DNA of 64,000 nucleotides from Triplophysa rosa (taxonomy: Eukaryota > Chordata > Actinopteri > Cypriniformes > Nemacheilidae), in NCBI RefSeq assembly GCF_024868665.1, contig NC_079890.1, positions 36,505,348-36,569,347 of the forward strand. Direction: 5' to 3'. Made by a program: the position numbers and the translations under genes. Shown here piece by piece: positions 50,327 through 62,899 of this stretch (position 1 is the stretch's first letter; each line of letters starts with the position of its first letter). Under the pieces are notes generated by a model. It searched no databases and was not told where the DNA came from. It saw only the letters and a program-made list of their open reading frames with translations.

Positions 50327-50625
50327 CAGTGGTTCTCAACGGGGGGCCGGGACCCACAAGGGGCCCCAGCTGACTTCCAAACTTCCAAGGGGGCCTCAAG
50401 ATGACCAATATTTTAAAATTAGACTAAATTAGCATTGAAATTCATAAAAAAAAGATATTCCTTATTTGGTCATTTTTATAGTTAATGAACATTTTTGTGG
50501 TTAATATTAAGCTCTAAAATATTTTTTTGGGTAGAAATTTTGAGGTTTTGTGAGTGGGAGGGGGGCCTTTGAATGTTGTTGAATACAATGGGGGGCCTTG
50601 GAGTCAAAAAGGTTGTGAACCCCTG
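50327..50625. mobile_element. 299-bp hAT MITE in myo9a intron 1
   Basis: Ends are CAGTGGTTCTCAAC and GTTGTGAACCCCTG, flanked by a perfect 8-bp duplication, TTATAGAC (50319-50326 and 50626-50633). It is a different subfamily from the etnppl pair, although of the same length. Confidence 0.92.
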
Positions 50626-51041
50626 TTATAGACCACTTCTCAAGATGTAAACACTGATGCACTTTCGGTATCATTTTTATTTATTTTATATTTAAATCTT
50701 ACATACATAATTAAATGTTAAATACATTTGTTCAGCATTTAGATTTGGTTAGAAATGTTCTGTTGGTTGTATTTTGTTTAAACGTTTGTGTAGTGTTAAG
50801 AAACTGAAAAGTTCTTCTGGACCAGCGTTGAACCAGCGTTGTTTACGTCATCCGAAGTGGTCTATGTGTGAACGAACAAACGTGTCACATGACAGTAAAA
50901 ATATGGTGGATGTCGGGAAGTATGCATACTGCATCCACACATACTATAGAATGTATTGTTTTGTCAGTGAAGAAGTACATACTTCATCTTAGTCAGTACA
51001 TGCTGTCACAGTACACGTTTTTAGATGCAAGGACTGCAAAC

Positions 51042-51333
51042 CAGAGTTATTATAATTTTGATTTTAGTTTTATTTAGTTTTATTAATAGTTTCAATTAGC
51101 AAAAAGTCATTTTATGATTTTTTTTTATTTTTTATGTTGCTATATAAGATTAATTCATCTTTATTTTAGTTTTTGTTTATTATCATTTTAGTGCTTTAGT
51201 TTATTTTTGAGGCAACATTTAAATTTTTCATTTAGTTTAAGTTTTCCAATAATTTTTAGGTGAATATTTGATTTGATTTTAATGAACGGAAGTGTTTTCA
51301 ACGTTTTAATTTTAGTAAACTAAAATAACCTTG
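51042..51333 (-). mobile_element. hAT-type MITE, 292 bp
   Basis: Ends are CAGAGTTATTATAATTTTG and AAACTAAAATAACCTTG, with a perfect 8-bp duplication, CTGCAAAC (51034-51041 and 51334-51341). It is an inverted relative of 23034-23380. Confidence 0.9.
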
Positions 51334-51660
51334 CTGCAAACAGTTTGGTAAACAGTGTTAGGATTGTTTTTTGTTTTTTTATAACAATAATGATGATCTG
51401 TTTAAAGAGACAAATAAGTAATTGTAAAAAATTAGCTAGTTATTAGGTAACTAATGCTAAAACAGTATAACAAAGGTGTCTGTGGTATCAAGAAACAATT
51501 GTCTGATGTACGGACATACTTAAAATATACTCAAAAGTACCATCATCAGTGAAGTATATACTTTAACATAGTAGACAATACATTGTGATGCAGCACTGCT
51601 TTCTTCTGTCTTTTTCAAGAGAAATAAAAGTCTCCATCATACTCCTCCTGTGTCCAGTGA

Positions 51661-51663
<3 letters not shown>

Positions 51664-51698
<35 letters not shown>
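51664..51698. repeat. (GA)n microsatellite
   Basis: About 17 GA units; a second, broken GA tract lies at about 51884-51914. Confidence 0.95.
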
Positions 51699-51700
<2 letters not shown>

Positions 51701-52767
51701 CGAGCGAGCAGGAAATGGCAACACGAAAGTGTGACACACAGACGTGCCGCTGTGATGCAGGAGTGGAAACAGGGAGGGAATCTCTCTTTTTAAACAGGCC
51801 TGTTGTTTTGGTTGCTCACTCTGAAGAGTGGTTATTATAGATAAGGTCTGTAGAGTGAAATGTCACAAGCCAACACAGGAAATAGAGAGAGAGAGAGAAC
51901 GAGAGAGAGAGAGGAGGCATTGTCTGTCTGTGCTTTAAACACTCGGTTTACTGTCATCCTCTCCAACAGATTTGACACTAGTCCGCATGGAGTAGGATTA
52001 CACTCCCGCTATAACAATGTGCTGACTTCTTAAAGAGACAGTACACCCAAAAATGTCTGAACAGGAATTTCTCGACGACCAGTCTTGCTCTTATGTGCTT
52101 TGAATTATACTAAACTGCTTTTCATATTCTGTAGATTGCTTCAAAAATATCTTCATATCATCTAAAACAGCTTTTGAAATAAACCCATCTCGTCCTCATC
52201 AGTCAATAGAGATTTTACCCCTGATATGGAAGGCTACATATTTTGGTTCAGAAATAAAAAGCATGTAGAACGCGAGTCTCATGAAACTTGATTTTGTTTT
52301 CATTTTCTGATTAGGAAACCTTGTTCTTCTTAATGAATGATCGGCTGCCCAGAGGCCTGCGGAAATATCTTTATCTAGACCTCCTGAACACGAGTCCTGT
52401 AAGCAGGTCACAGATCTGTTCTTTGTGGTCATTTGGATGTTTATCAGAACAGCTGGCTCAGTCTCTTGAGGCCAATGGTCTCCTCTGGGTTAATCGAGCT
52501 GGATGTAACAACATGTGTTTCTTGTACTGGGATTTGCACAACAAAAATTTGCCATGTTTGTTATTGTCTGAGTGTCAGTATCTTGAAAAGAATATACTGA
52601 ATATCTGATGATACGGTGTAAGGCGAGACTGCTGTGTTTAAAACTGCAATCTGTAGTTTTTGCTTTTTTACTGTCATCTCTAAAATATAAAGTTGCAGGT
52701 CACTTTACGCTCTTGTCATAACGTTGGTTGAAGTCCAGAACCTAACATTTCCTACAAAATAAGACAC

Positions 52768-53578
52768 CTTAAAGGTCCAGTGTATGAAATGTAGCAGCAT
52801 CTAGTGGTGAGGTTGCGAATTGCACTCAACGGATCACTCCACACCCCTCCCTTTCGAAGCACTACGGCACCTGACACAGAACTAAGATGTCGTCACGTTT
52901 TCGCTTCTTTGCCGAAGGAGATAATGTATTTTAGGGCTGGGTGATATATCGTACGATTCTTATGCTCTCAGTTTCTCAATGACTTACTGTTAAATGCCGC
53001 CACATCTGAAAGCCAGAGGATGCTCTTGCGCAGAAACTCCGAATATGGGAAACAGAAGAAGAACAATTAGTTCCAGGAAATGCCTGTGGTCATATTCTAT
53101 CGCTGTTCTTCAAACCTTTGCAGGTATTTTCATGAGAATAAAGTTGATTTATAGTAATGATGATAGACGAGTGTTGCTTTTTCAAATACATGTTATAAAC
53201 GACTCAATCTCGTAGTGATTTTACATCGAGCAGACGAGCAGTACTTCCTACTGATCAAACAGCCGTAGTTCACGGAAGAGCTGTGCATAAAACATCGAAT
53301 CGATTTCAGAATCGATTTAGACATGTATAATTAGCGTGAATCGCGATATATATTGCCATTGCCCAGCATTTTGTCCGTTTAGGGCTACTGTAGAAACAGC
53401 ATGGTGAATTCCATGTAAGGGGACCCGCATTGTTGATAGAAATAGCTCATTCTAAGATAATGTAAACATAATGCTTCATTATGTAAGGTCTTTATACACT
53501 TCTGAAGACATAGATATGTATATTATATTGCATTTCTGTCAATAGATCCTCCTAAAAAATTACACATTGGACCTTTAA
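52768..53578. mobile_element. TTAAAGGTCCA-ended MITE carrying a nested hAT relic
   Basis: It starts TTAAAGGTCCAGTGTATGAA and ends ATTACACATTGGACCTTTAA, inverted ends containing TTAA. The right half (GTTTAGGGCTACTGT...GACCCGC) recurs at 63460-63685. A segment at about 52932-53368 resembles 44429-44881 and interrupts it. Confidence 0.7.
52932..53368. mobile_element. Diverged hAT relic nested in the preceding MITE
   Basis: It starts TAGGGCTGGGTGATATATCG. Internal words such as CTGAAAGCCAGAGGATGCTC, CGCAGAAACTCC and TTCCTACTGATC match the order in 44429-44881. The target duplication is not recoverable. Confidence 0.65.
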
Positions 53579-53642
53579 TTTATAAATTATTATTATAAAA
53601 TTACTCTTTTGCATTGGGGTAAAGTATCTTTTATGTATTTAC

Positions 53643-55043
53643 TAGGGCTGTGCAATTAATCGAAATCTGGCCTTCAACAATAACAAAACTAAATAATTGA
53701 GGTAAAACAATTATTTTGCCGCATTCCATTTTGTATGGATCTTCTTTTCTTGTGGTATAAATCCACAGCGCACCCCTTTCCTTTACAGTAGTTCAGCTGT
53801 GCTATTTCTTTACATTTATTTATTTAACAGTTGAATTCACAGTTTAAAAGCCAAGTTTTTTTATTTTTCTATGTGAGTAATGAGTAATCATGTTAAATAA
53901 TCGGGATCTCAATATTGGCCAAAATAATCATGATTACAGGGTTATTCCTGGCTTAAAATGAGGCGGAGGTGGTGCCATCCTTATCTTGTACACACATGCA
54001 CGTGTAGGCCTACTGTACCTTTAAGTGGCTTAAACAAACACTTTACATATTATTGGAAAATGACAATTATTAAGTTATATAAACATTATTCTTATTCAAC
54101 CAAACAGAAATGTTTTTAAATCGAATAAAGCTTTTTATCATTTTCACCTAACTTTTCAGCCCACAATAGCCAACTAAATTAACCAGTCTTACTAAATCTG
54201 CAAAGCTCATTCATCCTGCGTTCTCTTGTGGTTTACTGAGCTATGAATGATTCGCTGATTTTTTTATATTCACTAGTGACTGAAAAGTTTCAACAGTTTA
54301 AACAAATCAGTTCAAAGGAGTCATTTGTTTGCAATGTGCGTTCATACTGGCGAACTCGCTGTGTACAGTATTACAGTAAACAGCACAGTACAGTGTACAG
54401 TACAGTAAAACATTACACGATGATGTACGCCACGTTAATTAAAAAAATTAAGAAATAACCATTTGTAATGGTGAATGAACTCGACCACTTAAAACTACAC
54501 ACCAGCAGTCACTTTTGTTGAACAGCTACAATCCATCTGTATTCATGTTTATGCGTCCATCATGGCATTTTAAATCATAAATGCTCAAACAAGGTCATTA
54601 AGTGATTATTAGTTCTTGGAAACACTGTTTGGACATGCTTCAAGCGTCAAGTCAGTGTGGTCTGAACTGAATGTGCCGCTTCTACCTGCCGCTCACTGAA
54701 CAGAGTAGACACAGAGAGAGGCGGTGCATGCGCTGGGAAAGCAAAAACTGAATTATTCAGAGCAGAATTATTCATAAGCATTGAATAAGCAGGCTTATTC
54801 AGAAAGTAGCTAGATTTGTCGCTAGTCGCTTTTTGAAAAATAAGTCTCTAAAGGGGTCAGAAAAGTCGCTAAATCTTGCGACAAAGTTGCCAAGTTGGCA
54901 ACACTGCGCCTCACTGGGCTGATAATGAAACAGCGCCTCCTCTGCGGCGTAATGCCGCAACCGCACTTATACATGGCCGCCTCCAATTTTTCTATGCAGG
55001 AAAAACCCTGGATTATCATTTTGGTCATAATAGAGCAGCCCTA
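53643..55043. mobile_element. Outer hAT MITE (~320 bp net) split by an inner transposon
   Basis: It starts TAGGGCTGTGCAATTAATCG and ends AGAGCAGCCCTA. Flanks GTATTTAC and GTATGCTC share five of eight bases. It is interrupted at 53937-55010. Confidence 0.65.
53937..55010. mobile_element. Inner CAGGGTT-ended transposon, 1074 bp
   Basis: It starts CAGGGTTATTCCTGGCTTAA and ends TATGCAGGAAAAACCCTG, imperfect inverted ends followed inward by GAGGCGG/CCGCCTC blocks. A short direct repeat, GATTA, flanks it (53932-53936 and 55011-55015). No intact transposase is visible. Confidence 0.75.
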
Positions 55044-55799
55044 GTATGCTCAATAACTGATTTTTGTTTCATTTTCACCAAAAAAAGTTACAGCCTTTGC
55101 AGTTTCTAATGTTATGAAACGATTTGTGTCTGGCGATGGCATTGTGTTCCTTGTTTGTCTTAATGAAAGCAGTATATAGTTTATCCATCTTTTCTACTCT
55201 GTTTTGTTTTGCCTGTTTTACAAGCTAATAACTTTCTTTCTTGGCCTGTTTAATATCTAGGTGTCACGAGCAAGACTGTTAAAATAGCTTAAGCTAAAAT
55301 GAAGTGAACAGAGTAGGCGCGGTCTTGACAAGGTCATTGTCGCTACTCATGGTGTCTGTAGCTGTAGGCATGGGTTTATAGCCGTGGGCCAGTAGAGCTC
55401 TCATCTCTAACCGTGTGACTGTTTGAAGCAGGTCTGGCCTGTAATTATGCAGACATTTGTGAGGGGGGGGTTGTCCACGGGGCAAGTTGGTGCCTGAACC
55501 GGTATGCCCCCCAGGCCTCTGTTACCCCTCTACCCCGTCATAAATCAAAAGACCAGCTGCTAACAGCTTATTATCTGTGTAATTATCTCATCCTGTAGTC
55601 CTGCTTTATCTCCAAGACAGCCTGGGCCCCAGTGCCTACAAAGACTGCTTCTTTATTTAAACAATTCTTGCATGGCTGATCGAATTTTTCAGATCTGCAT
55701 CCATCATACATTGCAGGGGACGTTCCCCCCAATGCATGGAGCTAGCAATGTCAAGATTATAATTTCTATTTATGCAATTGGCAGACACTTTTACCTTAA

Positions 55800-55968
55800 A
55801 ATCATCATTTCAAACCTGTTTGACTTACTTTCTTCCGCAGAACGCAAAATAAGATATTTTGAAGAATGTTGTTAACTAGACCCCATTCACTTGCATTGTT
55901 CATACAATAGAAGTGAATGTGGGCCAGTGCTGTTCGATCTTAGGTTTTAGGTGAACCGCCCCTTTAAG
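55800..55968. mobile_element. Truncated TTAA fold-back MITE
   Basis: It shows the family words ATTTCAAACCTGTTTGACTT, GAAGAATGTTGTTAAC and AATAGAAGTGAATG and the right end GTGAACCGCCCCTTTAA; the left terminus is missing. Confidence 0.65.
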
Positions 55969-57070
55969 AAACTTTATTTGGCCAGTTTTGAGGTTGTATA
56001 TGTCTCGGATGTTGCGTAAGAGTTTCTCCAAAGTAATGCATGGTTTCCCCCACTTGACGTTCAGCATTTTTCCCTTGTGCCTTGGCAGCGGTCCTACAGA
56101 ACAGTCCTCTTCCTTCGCTTTGAAATGTGTTTGTGTTGCAACCGTATATCTTTGCTTATTACCAGCAATAATAAAGCCGGGCCCAGAGGCAGTGAACATT
56201 ATGAGCGAGATTATGGATGTTTGTCCTCTGCGTGTTTTTGAAGGTGATGTTTTTGTTTGTATTTAAAAGTGTGATTTCCTCTTTCCTGCTTCTCAAAGCG
56301 TTATGGACTCTTTACAGCGACTTCCCGAGCTCTTGTAAAGCGCCAGAAAATAAGCCTGTATGTCGAAGCCTGGTCTTCCATGCACCCTTAATCCCTGTTT
56401 CAACTAAATACATACTTTAGTCTGTATGGTGATTGGCTGGTTCTCAGGTCATATGCTCATATTGTATAGTTGAACTGAACAACAGGCATTGGGTTTAGGG
56501 ACAAAGGCTCTGTTTTACTAATTGACTCTTGTGCATCGCGCTCGCTCGCAGGGTCATAGACGTGGCAGTGGTGTTTGAATAGAGATCTATATACAAGTGT
56601 CCAACATATGAGGTGAACGTGGGGGTTTGGAGTTTCCTCTGGGTTCAGTGCACAGCGCAGGACTTTAGGGAGTAGTTAGGGCCCACGTGGAAGCTGCACA
56701 CATTTTTCTGTTGGTGAAAATCACAGAAGTGTCTTATTTTCTGCCAGAAGAACTCCTAGAAATTAGTTTTAACCTAAAGAAAACCTTAGTGGTTTAGGTC
56801 AAAAAAAGCCCTAAATTCTCATTATCATATTGTATCTAGATGTTTGATTTTTGGGGTGGGGGGGTTATTGTATTTATGTGTGGGTGTAAATGTGTGTGTA
56901 CACGTGTCCAGTTCATATTTCACCCCGAAATGAAAAAATAATAGATTTAATCAAAATTAAAATATATTGTAAAGGGTAACTTGACCATAAGGTCTCATTT
57001 ATTTAGTAAGTGCATTAGCTGTTAGCTTATTTAAATATTTACAGCATTTCTTGGACTTTGTTGATGTTTG

Positions 57071-57350
57071 TTAAAGGGATAGTTCACCCAAAAATGAAAT
57101 TCTGAAATCATTTACTCATTTCATTTTCATGTCATTTCAAACCTGTATGACTTTCTTTCTTGAGCAAAACACAAAAGAAGATATTTTGAAAAATGTTGGT
57201 AACGGAGCAACGGCAGTGCTTATTGACTTCCATTGGTTTGGTGTACATACAACAGAAGTAAATGTACACCACCTTTGTTTGGTCTTTTGTGAAGAAAGTA
57301 CAGGTTGTTTAAATGACTATTTTTCATTTTTGTGTGAACTTTCCCTTTAG
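57071..57350. mobile_element. TTAA fold-back MITE with consensus-like left end
   Basis: It starts TTAAAGGGATAGTTCACCCA and ends TGTGTGAACTTTCCCTTTAG. Internal inverted GAAGATATTTTGAAAAATGT-type arms are partly decayed. Confidence 0.8.
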
Positions 57351-60300
57351 TACAAATACAATTGTTTATGGTTCATTTATGTTAGTTCATTGTGCGTTAA
57401 CTAATGCTAACAGCTACAGCTTCTGATTTTGAAAGTCTATTAGAAAATTCTCACATTAACATACTAAATTAACAGATTAAACACTTTAAAAGTTTTGGTC
57501 ATTGTCAGTTCATGTTAAGTGGAACCTTATTGTGACATCATTTTTTTTGTGTATTTCAGCGGTTGCTCTTTCAGCTCGTAACCTCCAGCCAAATTCGTCC
57601 ACTGTCTGTAACAATTACATCGCTTCACATGCATCCGCAAGGACACGCTGCAGAAATCCCTCGCTGTCTCTCGCCATAAAGATAATTTGTTAACAAAGGC
57701 GTGCAAATTCCTGCGAGAGATTCGCACTCTTGATGCCGAGAACGTTGAAGGTTCCAGTATGCGATCCAGTTCAAGAATGCCCTCCTGATACTAAACAACT
57801 GTTATCAGAGAACATCTTCGCTAACATTGACAGCCCTTGAAATGTTTGTTACGTCTGCTATGTCGCCCAACCCATGTTTGGCTGAAAAAAAAGTCATTCT
57901 GGCTTCTGGGAATTTTTTTAGATATGTGGTTACTTCTTGACCAGTTCGTGCTTGTGAAATGCTTTCTTGTGTTGACTCAGCTGATGATGTAAACGTGGAC
58001 CGAGGTGCAGAATCATCCTTTAAATCTGCTATCCTTTAAGTAGTGTGCTGACCATCTGCTCCGCTGTGAGGTCCCCAAATCCTTTGCGAGCTCAGTGAAG
58101 TGCGCCTCTAATACTCTCCTTATGGCCCTTACGCAATCCGGTTTGGCCTTCAACTGAGGTGCTTGTTGTGAGCGGGTTTGGGTGTGCAGTTGTGCCACTT
58201 TGTGTTGTGTTGTAAGCAGGAAATGCTAAAGTAAAATACAGGTTTTACATTGTAAACATGTTGCAAGACGATCTGTTATTTAACCATGACAATCTCTGGT
58301 GTTGATTTCCTCAACGTAAACGTAAAAATACAAATTTTTCTGTTCCCTTTCACAACACACGTTCTGTTGCATGTTAAACAGGAGATAAATAGATACATGT
58401 TTGGGGACTTCATTTTACCCTCGATAAATTGGTTGGAATTTGATAAACAGTTGTTCCATACCTTATATTTAGTAACCATGGTTTTACTATGGTAAAGGTA
58501 TACTAACCATATTTGTCGTGGGTTTATTACCATTTTGTATAACCTTACTTCAAAAGCAGTGGTTAATTTGTGTTTTCTTGTTTTCGCTGTCCTTCTGAAA
58601 CCTTGTTTATCCAAAATCGCTGTTTTTCAGGAAATGCAAAAAAACGCTGTACTTTTTCAATGATTACATACTATGTTGTCATAGTTGACAAGCATTTTTG
58701 AAACTTTTTTTATTGGTTAGATATTTACAAAACCATACAGTACATACACTAAAGGGTGACTAATAATAAGGATTTATGGCAACAACAAAAATCGCAAAAT
58801 ATGGAGATATAAGGTTTCAGAAGGACAGCAGCGAAATGTGAATTTAGTGAAACGATAAATTTTTTAGTTAAAAATGTAGCAAGTACATAGAAGATCAGTG
58901 ATGAAAACTGTCTCCTTACTGTGATTTTGGAGATGTCAGTTTGACATCATCTGGCTTCAACCAAAGTCCGTTTACGGAAGTCATGCCATTCGGCGGCCAT
59001 GTTTGCAACGCCTCTGGGCAGCTATTTACGTCATGCATACCTGCAAACTCGCCGCTTTTCAGTGAAATTCGCCGTTTTGAATACAAACATGCCATTCTTG
59101 CCATTCTTGAGTTTTTTCCCCGAGTGGGTTCCTTGGTGATTTATAAAATGTAAGTCCTCGGGTGCCATATTTTGAACATTCAATGCACAGATACAGGCAA
59201 CATCATAGCATCAGGTGCGGATGCGGCAGGAAAAGCACGTTCTAAATGTAATTTTTGCGCCTGTGAAAAGCATTGCTGAAAGGGACGAACGCAAAGTGTC
59301 GTCTCGGATAAAGAGAAAATGGTGTTGATATTTATTATTCAGTTTGCCTGTGTGATCGAAACTGCTATGAGAGACAGTTCCCAATCTACCTTTCGAACTT
59401 CCACTTCTAGAGCCCTTCTAAGTGAGTAAGGCACTTGGGTGCGATTGATATTCGTACAAAGTATTAATCGCAGAAGCCTTAGTTTACAGATTGTATTTAA
59501 TATTTATTTTAGAGACGGATCAATTCGCTTAATCATCCATTAATATGTCGTCAGAAGCCGCGCGGATAACTTCTTTATTGCTTGTATCTGCTTTTTGAAC
59601 GGTCTTCTTTATGAAAGTTGTTAATAACTCTTTGTTTTTTCTTTTTGAGCTCTTATAACTCGCATCAATCAGGTCCTGCACTTTATCTCTCTTAATAACT
59701 CTTTTAACATCAGTCCCACACTTTATTTTCTTAATCCTGCATCCTGTTTTTAAAACTCGTGCTACCTGCATAATGGTCTAATTTTGAGCTACAGGAAAAC
59801 AAGTGAAAAATATGGATTTTGGACGAATTTGAGATTTTCATAAAAATAAGTACATTGCCCTCATCTCGCGATCCCAATGCTCCAATTCGTAATTAAACAT
59901 CTAAAATGATCTTTATTTGTCTTCGTTTTCTGAGACGTGCACCTTCCTAAGTCTTTCCTAATACAAAGGATGCGTGTCCATCGGAAGCAAAGCGCTTGCG
60001 CGTTTGACGTTTAGGTTTTGGTTTTAAAACAGGATAAAATCGTATGGCTGTCACCTTATTCAGCTCTTCCGAGTTTGCAGGTCTGGTCATCTACCTGAAT
60101 AGGGGAAGGCATGTATTTTTCTAAAATTGCTGGCAAAAATCACAATTGGACGGCATATTTCCGATCAATAATTAAACATGACATGAACTGTAGCATAACT
60201 TTGGTTTGCTAAGCTTAAATTCGGCAAAAAATCTCCTTTTCCGAGGTCGCATCGTCTTCACAAGAGCCCCGCCCCAGAGAATCGTCAGTCTTTTCTGATT

Positions 60301-61970
60301 GACGATTAGCTCGTTTTACTGGGAGGCGGGACTTACTTTGCTAGAGCGGCCATATTGAGCGTTGCATTCCTTGCCATTCATTGGCGCATCTTGTTAATAT
60401 TGATATCTTTGCTTCAACACATATAAGGATAACTTACAATTTTATGTTTCAAACAGAGATGGCAATAGAGAGAAACAATTACATATTGCAGCTTTAATAT
60501 AATATAGTTTGATTATATAGTAACCTTGTAAAGTATATCTTTGAATTTTGAAGTTTGTTATAAAGATTTTAAACAATGACTTTACTTCTGATCGTAACCC
60601 ACCCATCCAGCATCATTCAATGTCATATGTAGACTCACGTGTGGATGATATGAATACCATTACTCTAGTGTAGAGATGTGAACAGAGGCTTCAGTGAGAC
60701 CTGTCTGAGCACCTGAGAGCGCTGGCTGACGTCCAGATCTCAGTCTCACCACGGCGGGGTTCATTGGCTCCTGCTGAGAGACGGGCACCAGCAGACAGAG
60801 GCACATTGACCTCACAAGCACAAATAAATACACGCCGCTTTGTGGAAACATCCAAGTCTATTAGTGTTTGAGTTGTTGTTTCAGAGATAGCCTGTGCCCT
60901 CAGCTCAAATAATACACGAGACTGTGAAGATGCCGAGCTTCAGGTCTATGGGTATTATTTGAGTAAATTAAACTGTTTATTGCTGAATCTTTATAGTGTA
61001 ATTGGATGTTTTATGTAAGAGATTGACATTTATGTAACGTTTAAAGCAATCGAGTAATTGAGCGATTTCGTTTTCTATATACACAGTGCTTTCGTGATGA
61101 ATAGTAACCCTTGGAGACTATTCAGGCATTATTAAGTGGACGGTTGTGAATCGTGTTATTGTGTGTCTGTTGGAAAAGGTGGCAGCTGGTGATTTTGGCA
61201 GCGGACTGGAGTTCTGTGCTCTGTTGAGAGCAGATAGTGACCCAGTGTGTGCTGAATCGGTCCATTCTTGATAGAAACTCTTAAATCAGTCGCTTTTAAT
61301 TGCTTACAAACTGCAGCTAATGGTTTAACTAACTGTAAATCACATTACTTTATTTACAACACAATTTTTAAAAGCGAGCCAATTCACTGATGAAACGGAT
61401 TTTTTCCATAGCATTAACAATTTTCAGTAACAACATTACAAAGAGGACAATACAATACCAATTTGTTACACAGTGGAATAGACAGGATTGAAGACTTGAT
61501 TCAACTTTATGTATGTAAATTAAGGAAAATTAAACAGGTCTGTCGCTGAAAAATGCAACTACATTTTTACAAGATTAAAAAGGCAATCGAGAATGTGAAA
61601 CCCAAAGAGAGAACTTTTTAAAGCAGGAATAAACGAAACATTGAAACATTATCAATGCAGGTCACATGTTGGCAGCTCGACCAATAGGATCAACCAGACA
61701 GGAAAAACCTCCATGGCGTCTCTAATGCATATTGTATTTTTTATCACAATATTTATCGTGCCATAATATATTTGAAAACCCCCATGGAGAAATGTTTTAT
61801 AAACTTTTGTAATATATGTTAAAAAGATATGCCATTTGATTTGAAAATGCATAAACTACATACTGTGTTAGTATTATATTATTGTGATTGGCCTCCTTGT
61901 TCTCTAGTCTAGATAACTTGGTTGTTCACAAATTTTTATTTTCTCTCTTTCTCACTCTTTGTTTCTCTGT
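57351..61970 (+). other. myo9a intron 1, distal part
   Basis: Intron with CCATGGTTTTACTATGG palindromes near 58470-58495. A large repeat-like block from about 58910 to 60500 ends TTACATATTGCAGCTTTAA (60480-60498). One lysine-rich ORF on the minus strand is listed separately. Confidence 0.45.
59529..59771 (-). CDS. Hypothetical lysine-rich 80-aa ORF
   Basis: It starts MQVARVLKTGCRIKKIKCG and ends NKEVIRAASDDILMDD. Composition is strongly Lys/Asp/Ser with a helical look, unlike a random shadow ORF. It lies inside a repeat-like block of the myo9a intron on the opposite strand, so a transposon-borne or retroposed fragment is most likely. I do not recognise it and cannot assign a function; chance is also possible. 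Confidence 0.25.
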   Translation of the reverse strand: MQVARVLKTGCRIKKIKCGTDVKRVIKRDKVQDLIDASYKSSKRKNKELLTTFIKKTVQKADTSNKEVIRAASDDILMDD

Positions 61971-62048
61971 CAGTTGTGATGTCTTGAAGCAGCAACCGGC
62001 CCCTTTGAAGGATGTGCAGTGAGTACTAATGGAAACTTCTGCTCCAAT

Positions 62049-62891
62049 ATGAATGTTCATGATGTTGGCGGGAGACGACGCTTCGAGGACTCCGAGTTCA
62101 CCCTGCGCATCTACCCAGGGGTCATCGCAGAGGGTACCATCTACTGCCCCGTCACCGCCCGTAAGATCACCTCAGCCGCGGAGGTCATCGAGCAGGTCAT
62201 CGACCGACTGCGGCTGGATCGGACACAATGCTACGTCCTGGCAGAGGTGAAAGAGTTCGGTGGGGAAGAATGGATCCTCAACCCTACCGACAGTCCCGTC
62301 CAACGCATGATGCTGTGGCCCCGCATGGCCCTGGAGAACCGCTTCAGCGGCGAGGACTACCGCTTTCTGCTGCGGGAGAAGAACCTCGATGGCTCCATCC
62401 ACTACGGCAGCCTGCAGATGTGGTTGCGGGTCACGGAGGAGCGACGATGCATGATGGAGCGAGGCTTCCTGCCGCAGCCCTTGCCGAAGGACTACGACGA
62501 TCTCTGTAACCTTCCGGATCTCAACGAGAAGACCCTGCTGGACAACCTGCGCAGTCGCTTCAAGCAGGAGAAGATCTACACCTACGTGGGCAGCATCCTC
62601 ATAGTCATTAATCCCTTTAAGTTCTTGCCCATCTATAACCCCAAATATGTCAAGATGTACGATAATCACCAGCTGGGGAAGCTGGAGCCACACATTTACG
62701 CGGTGGCCGACGTGGCTTACCACGCTATGCTGCAGCGTAAGCGGAATCAATGCATTGTTATTTCAGGGGAAAGCGGCTCAGGCAAGACCCAGAGCACCAA
62801 CTTTCTCATCCATCATCTCACGGCGCTTAGTCAGAAGGGGTTTGCTAGCGGTGTGGAGCAGATCATTTTGGGTGCTGGACCGGTGCTGGAG
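62049..62891 (+). CDS. myo9a: Unconventional myosin-IXa (myo9a), first coding exon, partial
   Basis: Myosin-IXa is a single-headed actin motor whose tail carries a RhoGAP domain. This exon, with acceptor CTCTCTGTCAG at 61963-61973 and donor GAG|GTGAGA at 62891/62892, encodes 281 residues in phase 0. It starts [17 protein letters not shown], as the human protein does ([13 protein letters not shown]). Residues ~12-110 form the Ras-association-like N-terminal extension. The motor begins near residue 145 with the [16 protein letters not shown] segment, followed by [20 protein letters not shown] and the ATP-binding P-loop GESGSGKT at 240-247. The frame is open 30 bases further upstream (ATG at 62019), but homology favours 62049. 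Teleosts have two copies (myo9aa, myo9ab) and I cannot tell which this is. The rest lies beyond the window. Confidence 0.95.
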
Positions 62892-62899
62892 GTGAGACC

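Noticed and set aside
62019..62048. Upstream in-frame ATG of myo9a
   Set aside because: The ten extra residues have no counterpart in the human N-terminus, which begins at the equivalent of 62049. Not strictly excluded.
62172..62750. 192-aa minus-strand ORF
   Set aside because: Antisense shadow of the GC-rich myo9a coding exon.
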